From assembly GCF_020080835.1 (NCBI RefSeq), contig NC_058165.1, positions 8,531,771-8,595,770 on the forward strand: a DNA stretch of 64,000 nucleotides, given 5' to 3'. This stretch comes from Cotesia glomerata (taxonomy: Eukaryota > Arthropoda > Insecta > Hymenoptera > Braconidae). Every line of letters starts with the position of its first letter. The first letter of the stretch is position 1. This document shows positions 34,573 to 56,663 of the stretch, piece by piece. The notes beneath the pieces are model-generated. The model saw only the letters and a list, made by a program, of their open reading frames with translations, had not been told where the DNA came from and did not search any database. Made by a program: the position numbers and the translations under genes.

Positions 34573-36096
34573 TTATTCATCTTCATCCGAATCCACTGCC
34601 TCATTCTCATTTTCGCGTCCCATGTTTTTGTTGTAGTTAATTACCATATGCTGACACAAATTTTCAAAATTCATACTTTGACTGTTATTTCTATAGTATG
34701 CTTTATAGATGCTGAATGATCTTTCTACATCTGAGCATGTCAATGGTGCATGAGTCATACTGAGAGCATCATTAGCATCCCAGTTATCAGGTAAGTCTTG
34801 CATTACTCCATTGACTATGCAGTTGTTGATATTGATCATCTGTGTGAATCCTTGATTATCTCTGAATACCTGGACAACTTTATTCCGGATCTCTAAAGGA
34901 ATATCTAAATCCTCCTCGAATTCTTGTTTTAAGTCAGCAATACTTCTACACGTTTCAAGCAGACTGCATCCTCTCTTTTGTAGTTGCTTGATCGTTGTTA
35001 CTAGGCACGAGAATTTGGCAGTAATGTCTTCAAACTCTTGGAGGTTTTCTGGCCTTTCTAAACTTTCTTGTAAGCTTCTTACAGCTTCACTATTGTCATC
35101 AAGGTCCATGAAAACTGGTCTTACGTCTTCGTAGTATGTACAATAATATTGACAAGCCTTGATCCACGTGCCCCATCGTGTTATTACTGGTCTTGGTGGT
35201 AAAGGGACATTCGGAAGAGCAGCTTTGAAAATATCAACCCGCATTCTAGATTTTGAAAAAACTTCTTTGGCACTAGCAGCGACATCATTGATCTCTTCAT
35301 AATGTTCTCGTACTTTTTCAGCTACATTGTGACATGCGTGTGCCAAACATGTTACGTTGACGAGTTTTGGGAATGTTCTTTTTAAAATTCCTGCAGATGC
35401 TTTCATGTATGGAGCAGCATTCGTCAAGTATAATAAAAGTCGATTTGGATCAAACCCTGCTGGCCAAAACTGATTTAAGCTCTGAATAATGTAAGCAGCC
35501 ATGTTTGCAGCGTTTGCAGTCACACCATCTCCACATCTAATCAGTCGTCCAGGTGAAGCTTGATCTTGAAGTAACCTACCAATGATAACATTGGTTACAC
35601 ATCGACGCTGAGAATCAGTAGTTTCATCGACTGAAATCCAGAAAGGACTATCTCCAATTTCTTCACGAATAGCGGTAAGGGTTTCTGTGCATATAATGGG
35701 CACATAAGTCTTGCTCATTGTTGTTGCATCTAGGACTTTATGATGGGTATGAGTCTGTAGAAAAGCGGCAAAATCAGGCTGACAAACTTTGTCAAAGCAA
35801 ATATCTAATTTGATGCATGCACTCGCGAAATCTTTGAAAAAAGCCGAGTGTCGACTGCTCAAATTGGTTTGTTGTTGTGGAGTTGGGAAAACTGGTTGGT
35901 TTCGCCGCTCAATTGCTGCTTGATGCTTAGCGGATTGAAGGTGACGTTCAAACGAGTACCTTTTCAACACAACTATTGCTGATGTACACAATAAACAACG
36001 TACGCAGTTGTCTTCAAGTCGAAAATGATCGTCAGGTAGTTGTAACTCCCTCTGAATCCGTCGAAAAACGGGAACACGGAGATTTTCAGCCGCCAT
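34573..36096 (-). CDS. hAT transposase-derived protein with N-terminal CGGBP1-like zinc finger
   Basis: A 507-residue protein in one exon, from MAAENL at 36096. A BED/CGGBP1-like C2H2 finger (Cys34, Cys37, His52, His58) precedes a hAT-type RNase H-like domain with SVDETTD (Asp157) and CLAHACHN (about 250-257). The C-terminal hAT dimerisation motif is CSDVERSFSIYKAYYRN. The expected second catalytic aspartate (family motif TDAAPYM) is Asn at residue 226 (LTNAAPYM), so transposition is probably lost. A longer frame could start at 36168, but a consensus intron (GTAAGT...AACAG, 36122-36200) removes that Met, so 36096 is preferred. No terminal inverted repeats were found, and the frame has no stop or shift. 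It is either a domesticated gene or a young but catalytically altered transposon; a nuclear DNA-binding role is inference. Confidence 0.75.
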   Translation of the reverse strand: MAAENLRVPVFRRIQRELQLPDDHFRLEDNCVRCLLCTSAIVVLKRYSFERHLQSAKHQAAIERRNQPVFPTPQQQTNLSSRHSAFFKDFASACIKLDICFDKVCQPDFAAFLQTHTHHKVLDATTMSKTYVPIICTETLTAIREEIGDSPFWISVDETTDSQRRCVTNVIIGRLLQDQASPGRLIRCGDGVTANAANMAAYIIQSLNQFWPAGFDPNRLLLYLTNAAPYMKASAGILKRTFPKLVNVTCLAHACHNVAEKVREHYEEINDVAASAKEVFSKSRMRVDIFKAALPNVPLPPRPVITRWGTWIKACQYYCTYYEDVRPVFMDLDDNSEAVRSLQESLERPENLQEFEDITAKFSCLVTTIKQLQKRGCSLLETCRSIADLKQEFEEDLDIPLEIRNKVVQVFRDNQGFTQMININNCIVNGVMQDLPDNWDANDALSMTHAPLTCSDVERSFSIYKAYYRNNSQSMNFENLCQHMVINYNKNMGRENENEAVDSDEDE

Positions 36097-36121
36097 ATCT
36101 GATTTTGTTAAAAAAAATTGC

Positions 36122-36200
36122 CTGTTATAAATACTACAAACGTTTGATACAACTTTTTTTAGAAACACCGCAGTAAAGAAGCTGATGAAAATTTACTTAC
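36122..36200 (-). other. Predicted 5'UTR intron of the hAT-derived gene
   Basis: On the minus strand GTAAGTAAAT (donor, exon end at 36201, AAAG before it) and TTTATAACAG (acceptor) bound 79 bp ending 25 nt upstream of the chosen ATG. Size and sites fit insect introns. Not confirmed by transcript data. Confidence 0.5.
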
Positions 36201-36201
36201 C

Positions 36202-36784
36202 TTTCGTACGTGAAGAATACTGACTTGGTTTAATTAGAAAAAAAATTAAACAAGTACTCAAAAGAAAGAAATTAATTAATCAAAACTGGTAAGTAAACAG
36301 CAAATATAAATAACGTGAAACACAATTAAAACTTCAAAAAATTAGAGTGTAACGATCAAAATGAATTGAAAAATGAAGAAAATTGTAAAAACAAAAAAAA
36401 ACTGATAAATGAAAATAAAATTGTAATAGCACAATATAAAATGATGACTCATTGATGAGGTATAAAGTATATGAAATATTTATAAAATATATTTTTAATT
36501 ACTGGTTATTTGAGCAACTTTTTTAATTTTTTTCTTTTTAATCATTCTGCGCTGTCATCTAATGTCAAGAGAGGTTCGTGAAACTATCAGTTGAAGAAAT
36601 AAAAAATAAAAGAAGACTATAAGTTTATAGTTCTTCAGCTGAAGAAGAAAGCCCGTATGCACTTTTAGGTCCCCGGGTTCTGATAACTGATATTTCCGTA
36701 TTTTTTGCCGAGGATTATGAGAAACTAGATTATTTTGCTCACCGATGGTAAGTTTGATTGTTAGTAACAATTGAATTGTTTAAA
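36202..36784. other. AT-rich spacer, presumed upstream region of the hAT-derived gene
   Basis: No gene is recognised. The minus-strand 5'UTR exon of the hAT-derived gene presumably begins here. Confidence 0.4.
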
Positions 36785-37655
36785 CTACTATAAATACCCG
36801 TGTCCACTCCATGGACACGAAGAAACAACCCTATAAGTGGCGATTTTTGACTAATTTGACAGAAATTTGACTTTTAAAAATTCATTTCTCGTTATCCACT
36901 GAAAATTGAGAAAAAAAACTTATGAGAACCGTAGAGGAGACTCTACAGAAGATTTCCAAACGCATAATCGAAACATTCCTTAATTTCCAGTGGACACCGA
37001 GAATTAAATTTTTAAACGTCTGCTTTCTATCAAATTATTCAAAAAACGCCACTTGTGGGGTTGTAACTCGATGCCCATAGGGTGGATCGATCGATTATGG
37101 GTTTGAAAATCTTCAGTAGAGTTTCCTTTACGATTTTGAAGAGTTTCTTTCTTAATATTCAGTGGCCACCGAGAATTGAATTTTAAAAGTCAAATTCCTG
37201 TCAAATTATTCAAAAAAACGCCACTTATGGGGCTGTTACTCGATGCCCATGGGGTGAATCGATCGATTATAGGCCTGGAAATTTTCAATAGAGTCTCTAC
37301 GATTTTTTTGAGTTTCTTTTCTTAATATCCAGTGGACACCGAGAGTTGAATTTTAAAAAGTCGACTTATTCAACAAACGCCACTTTTCGGGCTGTTACTC
37401 GATGCCCATGGGGTGGAGTGATCGATTATGGATCTAGAAATCTTTAATAGAGTCTCTTATACGATTTTTATGAGTTTATTTTCTTAATATCCAGTAGACA
37501 CCGAGAATTGAATTTTAAAAAGTTGAATTATTCAAAAGACACCACTTTTGCTGCTAATACTCGGTGTCCATGGAGTGGATTGATCGATTATAGGTCTGGA
37601 AATATTTCCTAAAGTATACTCTATGATTTTTATGAGTTTATTTTCCTAATATCCA
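36785..37655. repeat. Tandem array of about 160-173-bp units, first unit inverted
   Basis: The marker CGATGCCCAT occurs at about 37068, 37241 and 37400, with a variant at about 37562. Other constant words are CCAGTGGACACCGAGA and AACGCCACTT. The leftmost part (36810-36960) contains the inverse (AAGTGGCGATTTTT), so the array begins with an inverted unit. It ends where the LINE begins. Confidence 0.8.
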
Positions 37656-37665
37656 GTAGAATAAA

Positions 37666-37905
37666 CTTCTTCCAGCAAAGGATATTTTCTCGGGCATTAT
37701 TGATAGTAATTATAGAGGGACTATTTACATAAACGAATTCTTGCACCCAGAGCCCTACAAACTACTTATAGAGACCAAGGAAAAGGCCAAAACTATGAAT
37801 TACAAGTATGTCTGGGTTCGAAGTGGCCTTATTATCGCCAAAAAAGACGACAACTCAGATAGGCTCAGTATTGCCTCCACTGTTGATCTTTCGAAGCTTG
37901 AATGA
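37666..37905 (+). pseudogene. LINE ORF1 C-terminal fragment (FP-like domain)
   Basis: An 80-codon frame without a start, ending TGA at 37905. Words YINEFLHPEPYKLL, ETKEKAK and YKYVWVRSGLI match the C-terminal domain of the ORF1 protein of many insect LINEs, related to the 'FP' family of RNA-binding proteins. The N-terminal part was lost by 5' truncation. Confidence 0.7.
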
Positions 37906-37956
37906 CGCCAAAATTGTTCAATTAATAAGTCTATAAGTAATTCATCTTCACCTATA

Positions 37957-40566
37957 AATGTACTGAGTTTAAATATAAACAGTCTTGTCGGACATTTAGC
38001 TCAGTTCTTAAACCTAGTCCATGAAACTCATCCTGATATTATTATTTTGACTGAAACCTGGTTAAAACCTTCGCTTGATAGTTAAATTTTTTCATTAAGT
38101 GATTACACAGTTGTTCGAAGAGACCGAACTTTAAAACATACTGAAAATGGATGTTATATTAGAGGTGGTGGAGTAGCTTGCTTGGTTCACAACTCTCTCA
38201 AAGTCAAAGTATTGCACATTTCAACGTCAGATCACATAAACCAGCCTGAATTTCTGATAGTTGACATTACTTTAAGAACTAGCTCCCACCTCCTGCTATC
38301 TTGTATATACAGAAGACCAAAGGGAATGTTCCTTACTGAATTTTTTGATACTTACTCCAAACTTGCTCCTAACTTCAAGAATATTGTCATAGCAGGGGAT
38401 TTAAACTGTAATCTTCTGGACAATTCCTACGTTACGAGTCACTTAAAAGATTTTATTACTGAGTCTTCCTTACACTGCATACCGTATGGTGCTACCTTCC
38501 ATAAGAATGGTTGCGACTCCTGGCTCGATGTAATCTTGGTTGACAATGAAAATAAATTGGTTTCTTCTTCAAAATCTGATTCCCCGTTCGCTGATGGCCA
38601 TGACTATTTACTATGTCAATATACAATGGACCAACCTCAACCAATGAACAAGAAAATTACCTTCCGGAATCTAAAAAACTGTGACCATCAAGCGCTATCA
38701 GACTCCTTGTTTAACTCTTTGAAAATTGACAACTCCGTGCTAGAAAACTCTGATCCAAATGAGCTATTATTAATCTTTAAATCAAATGTGCTTGCCTCTT
38801 TGGTCCAGTATGCACCAAGTCACACAAAAAATATTTCTCGGCGCAGTAACCCTTGGTTTACCAAAGAACTTAAAAATAAATGTAAAGAGCGTGATGAACT
38901 TTATAAACGAGCTAAAAGAAACCATGATCTAACCTTGCTTACGCAGTATAAAATCAAGCGAAAACTCTTAAAAACTGAAATAGCACAGGTGCGAGAGTTA
39001 TACTTGAAGACAGCTTTATCTAGTTCGCCTTGTGACTCTTCTATCTGGAGCAAGCTTAAACATCTTGGTCTCACTAAATCAAATTCTTCATCGCCCCTAA
39101 GCTATTTTGATGCTCTAGAATTAAATGAGTACTATGCAGGTATAGTTAGGAAACATCCAGCTGTAAACAATGAGTTCTTAGACAGTTTGTCGAACTGTTA
39201 CCAGCGCCAGGTAGATTGTTCATTTCATTGGGAAAAAATTGATATCGTCGATGTCACGAAGGCTCTTCAACTAACTCTCACGAAATCTAAAGGCAATAGT
39301 CCTGATGGATTAGACTTACGATGGCTAAAGGATCACCTTCCCCAAATATCCTTATTTCTTACAGCTTTATTCAACAGGTCGCTTGACACCTGTATCTTTC
39401 CTGAGATTTGGAAAATCATATGCATCATACCATTGAACAAGATAACCTTACCCAAATCTCCATCAGATACAAGACCAATTGCAAATCTGTCGCACTTAGC
39501 GAAAGTATTTGAACGAATTGTCGCAAATCAACTGGTAACTTACCTGGAAGACAATACCTTACTTGATCGATGTCAATCGGGATTTCGTAAGCATCACAGT
39601 ACGCAAACGGCATTATTAAAACTCACCGATGACATTAGAGGAGCAATGGATAAAAATCAATTCACTATACTAGTGCTATTTGACTTGAGTAAGGTCTTTG
39701 ACTACGTAGATCCCAAAGTTATTCTGATCTCACTGTATGAGCTAGGCTTCTCCACAGAAGTGATAAATTGGTTTTTTTCTTATCTGTCAAACCGTTCCCA
39801 ATCCATACTAAATGATCATGGAACTCCAATTGAACTTTTAAAAACCTCGTCGGGTGTTCCTCAAGGCTCTGTACTTGGCCCAATTTTATTTCTAATTGTT
39901 ATAAATTCTGTGGCTAGGTGGATAATCTTTTGTAAATATGGCCTGTTTGCTGACGACATGTACATCTACCGACATTGTTTCGCTTACCAGCTCCATGATG
40001 CAGTTCAGCAAATCACAACTGATTCACAGGCGATTGCCGACTGGACACGTTCACATGGGTTGGTAATTAATTTATCTAAAACTACGGCGATGATTTTGGG
40101 ATCTAGTAGCAAATTAAAACAGTTGCAATCTCTAGATGTTCCCCCTATTCAAATTGACAACTCGGAAATTCCTTATGTAAATTCTGCAAAGTGCTTGGGG
40201 CTCGTAATCAATCAAAATTTATCCTGGAATAGTCACATTCTGCAAACCACCAGGAAGATTAATTTTGCTCTCCATAGTCTTAAAGTGCGAAAAAATATTT
40301 ACACTCCTGAGATAAGAAAACTCCTAGTTACAGCTACTATATTACCTCTAATTAATTACTGCTCTATTGTTCTTATTGATTCGACTTCAGAAAATGATCT
40401 GAAGCTGCAACGAGCTGTCAACTCTTCAATTAGATTTATCTTTAATCTCAAAAAAGATGACCATATTAGTCCTCACCGTCAAGAGCTAGGATGGCTTACA
40501 ATTAAATATCGCCGATTGTATTATGCAGTTTGCTACTTATATAAATTATTAGAGAATATAATATAA
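37957..40566 (+). pseudogene. LINE ORF2: endonuclease and reverse transcriptase
   Basis: The endonuclease begins with LSLNINSL and PDIIILTETWL, then an in-frame TAA (38083-38085) interrupts it. It continues with IRGGGVACLV, IYRRPKG, AGDLNCN and SWLDVILV. From about residue 390 of the frame starting at 38182 the reverse transcriptase shows DTRPIANLS, QSGFRKHHSTQTAL, VLFDLSKVFD (motif A, with V for the usual A), GVPQGSVLGP and LFADDMYIY (motif C, FADD). The C-terminus ends at 40566 inside LYKLLEN, and the normal tail is missing, probably through a deletion between there and the 3' UTR. Related to but distinct from the LINE at 6978-10800. Confidence 0.85.
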
Positions 40567-40837
40567 TACTCACAAACTAACAAACAAATATGTTTTTTTT
40601 TTTTCTTTTTTTATGTAATAATTGTATTTACTATGTAATGAAATTTGCCATTTGGCCTGAGCCTTGGCATTAATAAATAAAATTCTAAATTCTAAATTCT
40701 AGAATGGCAGATATGATAGTTCATAAATCAAAGCTTAAAAAGACTCTGTTGCTATTTTGAAAGTCAAACGAAAAAATCATGCAAATATTGAAGATTTATT
40801 TATGTTTTTTAGCTTTATAAATACTTAAATTCAAGGA

Positions 40838-40913
40838 GGCTGGCAATGGCCTGGTCGGCTCGTTACTCACTTTTCGAAAGTGTGTGACCCGGGTTCGATC
40901 CCAGCACGCACCA
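40838..40913 (+). tRNA. tRNA-like segment with encoded CCA
   Basis: CCCGGGTTCGATCCCAG is a full T-arm/B-box. A hairpin with TTTTCGAAA occupies the anticodon-arm position (anticodon ambiguous, TCG or CGA), and the segment ends GCACCA. The acceptor ends pair poorly. Probably a tRNA-derived SINE head rather than a functional tRNA. Confidence 0.4.
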
Positions 40914-40997
40914 ATATTTTTCAGTGATTATAATTAAATATAAGTGCGTTACATTACGTTGCCAGCCTCTGGAAGTGGCAGAGATAGCCGGGCGGCA

Positions 40998-41062
40998 CAC
41001 GTCTGACTTGGGTGATCACACATTTAAGCAACAACTTGAATGGGTGACCACTCTAGTCAACG
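40998..41062 (+). ncRNA. 5S rRNA-like fragment
   Basis: GATCACACATTTAAGCAACA and, further on, GAATGGGTGACCAC parallel the internal promoter region of 5S rRNA (GATCACC..AATTAAGCA... and GATGGGTGACC). The spacing is shorter than in a real 5S gene, so this is a 5S-derived piece of a repeat, not an rRNA gene. Confidence 0.4.
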
Positions 41063-41345
41063 TTGGCTAGCGCGAGGGATCTCTGCACACTAGGAGAGGG
41101 GTCTAATGCTCTAGTGGTCGACAAAGAAGAGTTTCTTATCAATCACTATAGACTTAGCCCAGCTCCGACTGTACTATCATGGGTTTTCTCTGTGGTTTCC
41201 CCATGGTTCTGTTCCAACAGCCTGAGAAGGTGAGGTTCAGGGTGAATACGGTACAGAAAGCACAATTCGGTCCACAGCCACAATAAAGAGGGAGATATAG
41301 AGTGAAAGATATAGAGTGGAGATATAGAATGGAGATAAAAAGTGG

Positions 41346-41741
41346 GGATATCAGCCTTGTAAAAACCAGATAACGGTATACAAGTAAAACTCAAAATAAT
41401 ACCTAAATTCAAATATTTTTTGCGTGTACGAAATAAGTAAATTTTGCATAGATAAATGATTATAACAAATAACTCACTATTTTCGAGTCACCAAATATCA
41501 TCGTTGAGTAAAAAACATCATATATATAAGAAATTCAGAATGAATATAGAATCATTCTATTGTAAATATCTGCTCGAACTTTTCTTGCACCCCTAAATAA
41601 AAATTACAAGTAGACTTGACAAGATTGTACAATCAGAATTTGTTTTACGTGCAATTGTTGGCCCCAACTTCCAGGCCCTGCTAATAACCAAGCAGTTGAT
41701 GTGACCATAAATTTATTAAATAAAAAAAAAAACAAAAAATT
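41346..41741. other. AT-rich spacer without gene
   Basis: No coding or structural feature is recognised between the SINE-like element and the next repeat copy. Confidence 0.5.
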
Positions 41742-41992
41742 CATTACTAGGTAGCTACAGTTCTTATAGTTAGAATTCTGAAATTTGATTATTTATGTCC
41801 ACTAAAAATTTTTAAGGGGTCCAGAGTTCGAATCTCGAACAAAGTAATTTTTTTTATATGCACTAATAGAAAGATTCGTTAATATTTATTAATTCTTTTT
41901 AACTATTAGTAAAAAATTCTTCAACAGAAGATTTAATAAATATTTATTAACTAATCATAAATTAACTTTTCTTTCAAAAAGTATTTGTAATA
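41742..41992 (+). repeat. B-box repeat copy 2 plus left hairpin arm
   Basis: TAGGTAGCTACAGTT (A-box-like), GAGTTCGAATCTCG (B-box), then CACTAATAGAAAGATTCG and arm sequence. The arm is cut at about 41992 by the 41993-43793 element and resumes at 43794 with its right half ending at about 43880 (GATAGTTAATAAATTTTTC). Confidence 0.6.
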
Positions 41993-43793
41993 ACCCTGAT
42001 TAAGAAATCTCATTTGGAATGATTCGAAAAGACGCGGGTTTCATCATTTCAAATCATCCCAAATTGTCAGGATGATTTGACTTTCAAGCATAAATTTTAC
42101 AACGAATCATTTTATATCATATCAAATAATAAAAAAATGTAATATTATTTTATGATTTAAAATGATTTGAAATGATTTCAACTTCCAAATCATTTTGAAT
42201 AATATTGAATGATAAAATAATATTATAATTTCTGGTTTTCTAGATGATTTAAAATTATTTGAAATGATTTCAACTTCCAAATCATTTTGAATAATATTGA
42301 ATGATAAAATAATATTGAAAATTCTGGTTCTTCAGATGATTTAAAATTATTTGAAATGATTTCAACTTCCAAATCATTTTGAATAATATTGAATGATAAA
42401 ATAATATTGAAAATTCTGGTTCTTCAGATGATTTAAAATTATTTGAAATGATTTCAACTTCCAAATCATTTTGAATAATATTGAATGATAAAATAATATT
42501 GAAAATTCTGGTTCTTCAGATGATTTAAAATTATTTGAAATGATTTCAACTTCCAAATATTTTTAATAATTTTTGAATGATAAAATAATATAGAAATTTC
42601 TGGTTTTTCAGATGATATAAAATTATTTAGCATAATTTAAACGTTCGAATCATTTTAAATAATATTGAATGATAAAATAATATTGAAAATTCTGGTTCAT
42701 AAGATGATTTAATATTATTCGAAATGATTTCAACTTCCAAATCATTTTGAATAATATTGAATGATAAAATAATATAGAAATTTCTGGTTCTTCAGATGAT
42801 ATAAAATTATTTAGCATAATTTAAACGTTCGAATCATTTTGAATAATATTGAATGATGAAATAATATTATAATTTCTGGTTTTCCAGATGATTTAATATT
42901 ATTTGAAATGATTCCAACTTCCAAATCATCTTAAATAATACTGAATAACATTGAAAGCTCGTTTGGGTAATTTTAAATTTTATAAATTTCTTTTAATATT
43001 TTCGATCCCAGAGTGATCATAATCATTTAATTGTTATTAGTTTGATAAATAGAATGGTAATGAAGGTGTCGTTATAGGGATACAAAAGATTGAATTGTCA
43101 TTGTTACATAGGTATAATCTTATTTTTTATTGAACCTCAAAACTATTGGGTTGTAGACATACATAGTCAGTCATAGAAATCAAAGATAAATTTTCTACTC
43201 TAATAAATACCATTTTTGATACTATTTTTTTTATATCTATAATTGTAAATTTATTTTCCCACTCTTTTATAACAAATATATGTTCAAAAATATCAAATTT
43301 TTCTACTGCAGCTACTGTTACCTTTACGTAAACTTGATCATGTCGATTATAAAAGCAATAAATTATTTCTAATAATAATGTCGAAAAAATAATTTAAAAT
43401 TAATAGAAATTAAATTTCAAGTTATTTTGAATTAATTTAAATCATAATTTTACAATTTTTAAGTATTTAAAATGAGCAATTTTTAAGTATTCAAAATGAG
43501 CAATCCTAAATCAGTTCGAGTTATTTTAAGTCATAAAGTTATGGTTCAAAATTATGGACAGCTAAGAATTTTGAATCATTTTAAATAATTTCAAATAATA
43601 TAATTATGATTTAAAATCATATACTACTAAAAACTTTGAATAATTTTGAATAATATAATTATGATTCAAAATGATTCAGAACTAAGAATTTTGAATCATT
43701 TTGAATAATTGTGAATCATAATTTTGCGATATCATACAATATGAAATTATTAAAATTTTTCGAATCATTCCAAATCATATTTCTTAATCAGGG
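41993..43793. mobile_element. Inverted-repeat element filled by minisatellite
   Basis: Left end CCCTGATTAAGAAAT...TTTGGAATGATTCG and right end CGAATCATTCCAAA...ATTTCTTAATCAGGG form inverted repeats of about 37 bp. Flanks AATA on both sides may be a duplication. Most of the interior is a 92-bp tandem array plus diverged relatives of the same AATCATTTTGAAT words. It interrupts a hairpin-family copy. A small element with similar ends (ACCCTGA/TCAGGGT) is at 57011-57132. Confidence 0.7.
42130..42960. repeat. 92-bp minisatellite, about 9 units
   Basis: The unit contains GAAATGATTTCAACTTCCAA and GATAAAATAATATTG. Adjacent units at 42282-42464 and 42374-42556 are identical through 183 bp, giving spurious identical open frames. 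Outer units diverge. Confidence 0.9.
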
Positions 43794-43880
43794 AATAGTT
43801 AAAAAATATTTAGTTACATCTAACAAGTGAAAAAATTGTTCACAAATAAATAAATTTATTGATAGTTAATAAATTTTTCT

Positions 43881-44302
43881 ATGAACCAGAATGACCCCTT
43901 CATGAAATAATTTACATTTATACAGAATTTGAATATATTTTAAAAGCATGTCTAACAAGTTTTTAATAAAGGAACATTTTATTTCAATCAAAAAATTTAA
44001 AACACTAAAAATTGTTACTTGAGAAAATAATATAGTGATATTTATGAAAATAAGTAGAATATCCATTGGAGCACAATTTAAAAAATGTATAATTCCCCTC
44101 TACTATTAATAGCGTATCCATGACAACAATCGTAAACATGACACACAAACAGACCAGGTGATTGCGCTCTGGCACAAATGTATACAAAAATATAAAATAA
44201 AGCATAACATAATATATTCAGTTATAAGTAACTACTCTGATGTGATTTGTAATATTATATTGTTCATATTGTAATTTATATAAATAATTAATAAAAGTTA
44301 AA
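43881..44302. other. Upstream region of Cep290
   Basis: AT-rich DNA presumed to hold the Cep290 promoter and 5'UTR. No TATA box or initiator could be assigned with confidence. Confidence 0.4.
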
Positions 44303-55906
<11,604 letters not shown>

Positions 55907-55946
55907 CAATAATTATAATTCAATACAATGTTTTAAATATTTTGTA

Positions 55947-55952
55947 AATAAA
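55947..55952 (+). terminator. Polyadenylation signal of Cep290
   Basis: AATAAA lies 41 nt after the Cep290 stop codon. Cleavage 15-25 nt further would fall inside the last exon of the convergent EB-type gene. Confidence 0.6.
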
Positions 55953-55956
55953 ATTT

Positions 55957-56602
55957 TTATAAAAAATCTGGTAAACACTTTGTCGACGCTTCGTTTGGTT
56001 TGTAATTGGGTTTGCAATTACAGAAACCATCACGACAGTTTGAATTTTCTACTCTGCAGTGATTGTCCTCTTTGCAGTACGCCGACAAAGTTGGCTCGCA
56101 AGTTTCATTGTTTTTCGTGAATCGATTGTCGCACTCGCAGATATTCTTGCTGTTACAGCGAGCAAAGTTGTCTTCAGTGCAGTCGAAGTCGTCATCTTCA
56201 CACGCTTCGCCAATGCTTACTAAAATAATTAGTAGATTAATGTATTTAACAAAGAAGAAAGAAGAAATTAGGCTAGGTTTGAGATCTTTAAATAATTTTA
56301 CTTGTTTTGTAGCAGAAAAATTTGACTGTATTTGTCTTGAAGACATTGTTTATTAGTTTGCAAGTGGTACTTGAATCACAGCATGGTTCACTTAGTTCGG
56401 GATTACACTGAAAATTTTTATTTTATTTTTTTAATTTATTGGTAACTTTGATTTAATTTTATTCAATTTAATTACAAACCTCCATTGTATGATTAACACA
56501 GGACTGGATTTCGCGGTTGATACCATCGTTAGCAGAATTCACGGCTACCAAAATGGTGGCTAGAATAATAGAGAAGAGAACAGATACGACTTTACTGGCC
56601 AT
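55957..56602 (-). CDS. Secreted cysteine-rich protein with EB-type modules
   Basis: Three exons on the minus strand (56480-56602, 56302-56407, 55957-56219) join in frame to 163 codons with GT/AG junctions. Residues 1 to about 23 are a signal peptide (hydrophobic FSIILATILVAV, cut near VNS-AND). The mature part has 18 cysteines, an even number, consistent with an all-disulfide extracellular protein. The spacings CKEDNHC...NCRDGFCNCKPNY and CNSKNICECDNRF fit EB modules, known from nematode and insect secreted proteins. There is no transmembrane segment after the signal. The exact role is unknown; small EB or similar Cys-rich secreted proteins occur in cuticle, immunity and venom contexts, and none of these can be chosen here. 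The last exon's stop is 50 bp from the convergent Cep290 stop. Confidence 0.85.
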
Positions 56603-56628
56603 GTTAACTAACTGGTATGAAAACTTAG

Positions 56629-56663
56629 ACTGACGAATAGAACAGAGTATGCCGATTTTAAAA
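56629..56663 (-). promoter_or_regulatory. Core promoter of the EB-type gene
   Basis: On the minus strand a TATA-like TTTTAAAA (56656-56663) lies about 30 nt upstream of TCAGT (56629-56633), the arthropod initiator consensus. That gives a 5'UTR of about 28 nt before the ATG at 56602. Confidence 0.55.

Larger units (their letters stand above)
37661..40702 (+). mobile_element. CR1/Jockey-like LINE, 5'-truncated
   Basis: Contains the end of ORF1, nearly all of ORF2 and a 3' end with AATAAA-rich tail and (AATTCTA)n repeats (40680-40702). It starts abruptly at the tandem array boundary. An in-frame stop and a truncated C-terminus make it non-functional. Confidence 0.85.
40836..41345 (+). mobile_element. 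SINE-like composite with tRNA-like and 5S rRNA-like segments
   Basis: A tRNA-like segment (40838-40913) lies inside an 11-bp perfect inverted repeat, GAGGCTGGCAA (40836-40846) and TTGCCAGCCTC (40959-40969). A 5S rRNA-like segment (about 40998-41062) and a non-coding body to about 41345 follow. The whole is GC-richer than its flanks. No target duplication was identified. Confidence 0.5.

Noticed and set aside
36122..36168. Upstream ATG at 36168 as start of the hAT-derived protein
   Set aside because: The extension has no similarity to the family, and a consensus intron would remove it. The ATG at 36096 starts right at the conserved MAAENL.
40998..41062. A genuine 5S rRNA gene
   Set aside because: Only the internal promoter-like part matches, spacing is short, and the ends of 5S rRNA are missing.
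41146..41412. 88-codon minus-strand open frame
   Set aside because: It overlaps the SINE-like element and has no protein features.
42282..42556. Two identical 60-codon open frames
   Set aside because: They are produced by the 92-bp minisatellite repeating in register.
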